From contig NC_014654.1 of the NCBI RefSeq assembly GCF_000166415.1, forward strand, positions 868,001 to 932,000: a stretch of 64,000 nt of DNA, read 5' to 3'. A program made the translations under genes and the position numbers. Source of the stretch: Halanaerobium hydrogeniformans. Its GTDB lineage: Bacteria; Bacillota; Halanaerobiia; Halanaerobiales; Halanaerobiaceae. This document shows, piece by piece, positions 60,611 to 64,000 of this stretch; within the stretch, counting starts at the first letter, position 1; each line of letters begins with the position of its first letter. A model generated the notes under the pieces. That model ran no database searches. It was not told the origin of the DNA and saw nothing but the letters and a program-made list of their open reading frames with translations.

Positions 60611-61999
60611 ATGTTTTATAAAAAAATTAGTTCAAAAGGTTTAGCTCATTTTTCGTATTTAATTGGTGATGAAAATGAAGCAGCTGTTATAGATCCCAGG
60701 CGAGATATAGATGTTTATCTTAAAGAAGCAGAAAAAGAAGGAACAGAGATTAAATATATCTTCGAAACCCACCGGAATGAAGATTATATTATCGGCTCTC
60801 GAGCTTTAGCTTCTGTGACAGGTGCTGAGATTTTTCATGCAGATGGACAATTAGCTTATCAATATGAAAACACTGTAGAGGCCGGAAAAAAATATAAATT
60901 GGGTAGATTGAACCTGGAAGCAATGCATACTCCCGGACATACTAAAGGTTCTCATTCTTATATTTTAAATGATTATGATGATCAACCCTGGATGATTTTT
61001 ACCGGTGATATACTCTTTGCCAATGATGTTGGCAGGATCGATTTTTATGGCGAAGAAAATATTCCCGAAATCGCTGCTCTGCTTTATGATTCACTATATA
61101 ATAAGATAATGCCACTCGGAGATGGAGTGATTATTTGTCCGGCTCATGGTGCTGGCTCAGTCTGTGGCAGCCAGATAGCAGATCGAGAAATAACTACAAT
61201 CGGGATCGAGAAAAAGTCAAATCCGTATCTCCAGTATAAGAGTAAAGAAGAATTTGTCAGTGAAGTGGGAGAAATGGAGGAGAAGCCTCAGTATTTTAAA
61301 GCAATGGAAGCCGCTAATTTAGAAGCTCCAGCAAGAACAGAGCTTCCTTTTGTTAAGCCCCTAAAGCCAGGAGAATTTGAAGAAAAGGCTGCCCAAAAAG
61401 ATTATGTTGTGATTGATATTAGAAGTGAAAGTGACTTTGCAAGTGCTCATGTTCCATCTGCTCTATATTTACGGGATAATATTCTGGCCAGTTTTATTGG
61501 TTGGTTTATGCCAACTGATAAAAAGATTCTACTGGTTAATGATGGTAGTTATCCAGAAGAAACTATTAGAACCCTTTATAGAATGGGCTATGAAAAGATT
61601 GAGGGCTATCTTTACAGAGGAATGTTAAGCTGGAATATGGCAGGGAAAGATAGTAATTCGATTTCTGCAGTTAACATTAGTGAATTTTGTGACTTTGTTA
61701 AAGACAAAAATAAAGATGAATATTTGCTGCTGGATATTAGAAAAGAAGAAGAAAAGGAAGAAGAGGGTTATCTTGAAAGTGCAAAAGAGATTCCTCTAAA
61801 TGACCTTCAGGCAGATCTGAACAATTATCTTGCAGAACTGGAAAACAAAAAAGATATATATGTATTCTGTGGGAGTGGAATTAGATCTATGACTGCAGCC
61901 AGTCTTATTAACGCTCATTTAGAAGCAGATGTTAAAGTTGTATTAGGTGGTTTAACTGCCTGGTCAGCATCAAAATGTTTGCTTAAAATTAAAAAGTAG
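60611..61999 (+). CDS. MBL-fold hydrolase with two rhodanese domains (persulfide dioxygenase-like)
   Basis: 462 residues. Residues 1-250 are a metallo-beta-lactamase fold; the metal motif is changed from H-x-H-x-D-H to ETHRNEDYIIG, while TPGHTKGSH, FTGDILF and PAHGAGS keep the other ligands. Two rhodanese domains follow: the first (VIDIRSESDF) has lost its active Cys (VNDGSY), the second (YVFCGSGIRSMT) retains it. Proteins of this architecture handle persulfide or polysulfide sulfur. GGGAGG lies 7 nt before the ATG. A long hairpin terminator follows. Confidence 0.83.
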   Translation: MFYKKISSKGLAHFSYLIGDENEAAVIDPRRDIDVYLKEAEKEGTEIKYIFETHRNEDYIIGSRALASVTGAEIFHADGQLAYQYENTVEAGKKYKLGRLNLEAMHTPGHTKGSHSYILNDYDDQPWMIFTGDILFANDVGRIDFYGEENIPEIAALLYDSLYNKIMPLGDGVIICPAHGAGSVCGSQIADREITTIGIEKKSNPYLQYKSKEEFVSEVGEMEEKPQYFKAMEAANLEAPARTELPFVKPLKPGEFEEKAAQKDYVVIDIRSESDFASAHVPSALYLRDNILASFIGWFMPTDKKILLVNDGSYPEETIRTLYRMGYEKIEGYLYRGMLSWNMAGKDSNSISAVNISEFCDFVKDKNKDEYLLLDIRKEEEKEEEGYLESAKEIPLNDLQADLNNYLAELENKKDIYVFCGSGIRSMTAASLINAHLEADVKVVLGGLTAWSASKCLLKIKK

Positions 62000-62033
62000 A
62001 TTTTTACAGAAAAAAATAAATTTAAATAATAAT

Positions 62034-62090
62034 AACTCAAACTTCGCACTTATAAAAGAGTTAAATATCTGCGAAGTTTGAGTTAATTAT
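62034..62090. terminator. Hairpin terminator between convergent genes
   Basis: AACTCAAACTTCGCA (62034-62048) pairs perfectly with TGCGAAGTTTGAGTT (62070-62084), loop about 21 nt, near T-rich sequence on the right and A-rich on the left; it can stop transcripts from both sides. Confidence 0.65.
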
Positions 62091-62100
62091 TTTCAAAGGA

Positions 62101-62310
62101 TTATCCTGAAATCCCCAGTATTACAACCATATATATTACACCTAAAACTACTGAAAACTTAATCCCTTCATTTTTTGCCTCTTCTTTTATTTTTTTGTGA
62201 TCTTCTTTCTCATTCTTTAATTTCTCCAGCTTTATTTTATACCAGCCTATACCTGTCACAATCATTAATATGGCAAGCGAAATAATTCTAAATAAAGAGT
62301 CTTCTATCAT
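62101..62310 (-). CDS. Small membrane protein of unknown function
   Basis: 69 residues with two membrane helices (about 8-24 and 49-67) and a very basic/acidic loop between them (KLEKLKNEKEDHKK). AGGAGG lies 10 nt before the ATG. It is the last gene of the crp-rnfD run (24 bp after rnfD), so it is most likely a partner of RnfD. No family recognised. Confidence 0.6.
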   Translation of the reverse strand: MIEDSLFRIISLAILMIVTGIGWYKIKLEKLKNEKEDHKKIKEEAKNEGIKFSVVLGVIYMVVILGISG

Positions 62311-62334
62311 CAGTAATCCACCTCCTGAAGTATG

Positions 62335-63171
62335 TTAAGCTTTGAATTTTTTATCGAGTAAAGGTACAAAGATATTCATTATCAAGACACCAAAAGCCAT
62401 ACCTGCTGGCAGCCAACCCCAGAACCTCATGGCCATTAGAATCAAAGCAATTCCTATCCCGAAAACTATCTGAGCTTTCGGAAAACGGGGAGAAGTCATC
62501 GGATCAACTGCATAAAAGAAAGAACCAAGCATTACACTACCTGTGAATATATGAAAAAGAGGATTATGTCCCATTAGCAGGGCGAAAATACCTACGGTAG
62601 TAATAAGGCTGACCGGAATTCTCCAGCGGGCATATTTTTTATAAATTATATATATCCCACCAATTAATATTAAAAGAGCAGACATTTCCCCCAGACTTCC
62701 AGGAACTAGCCCTAAAAAGGCTTCACCTGTTGAAACCATTTCCCCGCTATCCCAGAAAATACCAAGAGGAGTAGCTGTACTTACCATATCTATCCTCGTC
62801 TGCCAGGGAGATAGAGCCGCAGGAAAAGCAAAAATCAAAAATAATCTACCAAGTAAAGCGGGATTAAATAGATTTTTTCCTACTCCACCAAAAAGTTCTT
62901 TTCCTACTATTATACCAAAAGCAACTGAAATTGCAGCTGCATAAATTGGAGTACTTGGAGAAAGTGTAAAAGAAAATAATAAGCCTGTAACTACTGCACT
63001 TAAATTTTTGATCTTCAGAGGCTGATTGCTTAATTTCTGATAAGCTGCCTCAGCAGTTACAGCACCTAAAATTGAAACCGATATTAATATAAAAGCTGAT
63101 AAACGATAACTATATAAAGCATATAAAGTTACCGGTATTAAAGCCAATAACATGCCCTTCATCATCTTCAT
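62335..63171 (-). CDS. RnfD/NqrB family protein (FMN-binding membrane subunit), isolated copy
   Basis: 278 residues with about eight membrane segments. The FMN-attachment motif is seen as MVSTATPLG (Thr134 as the probable flavin site, the S/T-x-A-T-x-L pattern of RnfD/NqrB) and FNPALLGRLF in the middle. In Rnf complexes the protein works with RnfA, B, C, E and G to couple ferredoxin:NAD+ electron flow with ion pumping; none of those genes is adjacent here. GGGAGG 7-8 nt upstream of the ATG. It lies between the Crp-type regulator and the 69-residue membrane protein. Confidence 0.82.
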   Translation of the reverse strand: MKMMKGMLLALIPVTLYALYSYRLSAFILISVSILGAVTAEAAYQKLSNQPLKIKNLSAVVTGLLFSFTLSPSTPIYAAAISVAFGIIVGKELFGGVGKNLFNPALLGRLFLIFAFPAALSPWQTRIDMVSTATPLGIFWDSGEMVSTGEAFLGLVPGSLGEMSALLILIGGIYIIYKKYARWRIPVSLITTVGIFALLMGHNPLFHIFTGSVMLGSFFYAVDPMTSPRFPKAQIVFGIGIALILMAMRFWGWLPAGMAFGVLIMNIFVPLLDKKFKA

Positions 63172-63205
63172 AATTAAATTCCTCCCTTATTTTCATTAAA
63201 AGTAA

Positions 63206-63874
63206 TCAATCGATATCTTTTAATTTGTCAAGTTCAAAAATGTATATTTTTTTGCGAGAAGTTTTGATGATTTCTTGAGCTTCAAATTTACCGAGCACTC
63301 TAGAGACCGTCTCTCTGCTGCTGCCTATCATATTAGCCAGTTCTTTTTGGGTTAGTGAGAGATCAAGTACAATTTTATCTTTTTTCTTGACTCCATATTT
63401 TTTTGCCAAAAAGACCAGCAGTCCTGCCACCCTGGCCGAGCTGTCTTTTAAGGCTAAGTCTCTAACATTTTCCTGAGCTCTTCTAAGGCGGTGACTCATC
63501 TCTCTTAAAAGCTTAATCGCTATCTGGGGATTGTCTAAAATTAGTTCTTCTAATTTTTCTTGTTCAAAAACTAAAACCCGGGTTTTGGCCATGGTAACAG
63601 CGGAAGCAGGATAATTACCCTTATCAAAAGCCACTATTTCTGCAATTATATCGTTTTTACCAAAAATATTTAAAATTTGTTCATCACCATTTGCTATCAT
63701 TTTGATTAATTTAACCTGACCAGCTTCTATTATATAGAATTTATCTCCTTTTTCTCCTTCAAAAAAGATATACTCCCCTTTTTTAAAAGTCCTTTTAATA
63801 ACTATTTGATCAATTAATTTTATTTCTTCATCTGTGAGTGAACTAAAAAGAGGTATTTCTTTGACAATACTCAT
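63206..63874 (-). CDS. Crp/Fnr-family transcription regulator without cysteines
   Basis: 222 residues. The cyclic-nucleotide-binding-like domain (about 10-120) is followed by a dimer helix and a winged helix with recognition helix SSRETVSRVLGKFE (about 185-198), where the E-x-x-S-R pattern fits binding to Crp-type TGTGA half-sites. There is no cysteine in the protein, so an Fnr-like iron-sulfur sensor is excluded; a heme or small-molecule sensor such as HcpR is possible. It is the first gene of a run with rnfD. A Crp-type site lies ahead of hcp at 48.5 kb. Confidence 0.87.
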   Translation of the reverse strand: MSIVKEIPLFSSLTDEEIKLIDQIVIKRTFKKGEYIFFEGEKGDKFYIIEAGQVKLIKMIANGDEQILNIFGKNDIIAEIVAFDKGNYPASAVTMAKTRVLVFEQEKLEELILDNPQIAIKLLREMSHRLRRAQENVRDLALKDSSARVAGLLVFLAKKYGVKKKDKIVLDLSLTQKELANMIGSSRETVSRVLGKFEAQEIIKTSRKKIYIFELDKLKDID

Positions 63875-63926
63875 TTTTTCACCTCGTTTAAATTATTAAT
63901 TACCTATAGCATAACCATATCTTTGA

Positions 63927-63960
63927 ATTTAATGATATTAAATCAGAACATAAATTGCAA
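63927..63960 (-). promoter_or_regulatory. Predicted promoter and operator of the crp-rnfD run
   Basis: On the minus strand TTGCAA (63960-63955), 17 bp spacer, TATCAT (63937-63932). A perfect inverted repeat ATTTAAT-3-ATTAAAT (63927-63943) covers the -10 box, a position suited to autoregulation. AT-rich, so caution is needed. Confidence 0.4.
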
Positions 63961-64000
63961 GAAAACTGTTTTTTTGTAGATTTATAATTTTTTTAAAAAA

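Noticed and set aside
1-64000. tRNA, rRNA or tmRNA genes
   Set aside because: No T-loop, acceptor-stem or conserved rRNA segments were recognised in any intergenic region; weak or unusual small RNAs cannot be excluded by eye.

Overview
The window is AT-rich DNA, densely coded, with strong GGAGG-type ribosome binding sites. It reads as a strictly anaerobic, fermentative, low-GC Firmicute, most likely of the order Halanaerobiales. Pointers are HydF (maturation of [FeFe] hydrogenase), a two-subunit 2-oxoacid:acceptor oxidoreductase, hybrid cluster protein, a minimal SufBC system, and a sucrose-phosphate-synthase-type glycosyltransferase like the one known from Halothermothrix orenii. This placement is inference. 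No rRNA, tRNA or CRISPR array was seen.

Layout. 1-3.9 kb: end of a gamma-glutamyltransferase gene, then argC-argB-argD. 3.9-10.7 kb: SEC-C/TPR protein, an ECF transporter S component behind a structured leader, a pair of unrecognised genes, a HAD phosphatase, an MscS channel and a DJ-1 family protein. 10.8-27.2 kb: a carbohydrate storage and osmolyte region with alpha-glucan phosphorylase, sucrose-phosphate synthase and a PfkB sugar kinase (minus strand), pullulanase, a DUF4914 protein, an alanine/glycine symporter, then glgB-glgC-glgD (minus) divergent from glgA (plus). glgC is cut by one in-frame UAG, and glgA carries an extra C-terminal helix-hairpin-helix domain. 27.3-33.8 kb: a co-directional run of FucI-like protein, SufC, SufB, an SsuABC-type transporter and a DUF2156 acyl/aminoacyl transferase. 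33.8-41.7 kb: dihydrolipoamide dehydrogenase, encapsulated ferritin and encapsulin behind a consensus promoter with a Fur-like box, a radical SAM protein, both glycine decarboxylase subunits and an ATP-NAD kinase-like protein. 41.8-50.3 kb: a two-gene radical SAM DNA-repair-type module, UDP-GlcNAc 2-epimerase, KorAB, a ferritin-like protein and Hcp. 50.4-58.9 kb: a membrane subtilase, HydF, a phosphonate-type ABC transporter and aspartase. 58.9-60.6 kb: an IS605-like element with an intact tnpB and a gutted tnpA. 60.6-64 kb: an MBL/rhodanese protein, then (minus) a Crp-family regulator, an RnfD homologue and a small membrane protein.

Themes. (1) Glycogen and sucrose metabolism with the electron-transfer and gas chemistry of a fermenter (KorAB, HydF, Hcp, RnfD). 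(2) Iron handling: encapsulin/EncFtn, SufBC and ferritin-like proteins. (3) A recurring signal that may be the most unusual thing here. Three unrelated genes (argB, the ECF S component, the membrane subtilase) have a strong Shine-Dalgarno sequence exactly 8 nt before an AUA or AUC codon. That codon fits the expected protein N-terminus better than any AUG/GUG/UUG available, which suggests natural non-canonical AUN initiation. All functional calls come from reading the translated sequence; no database search was possible.
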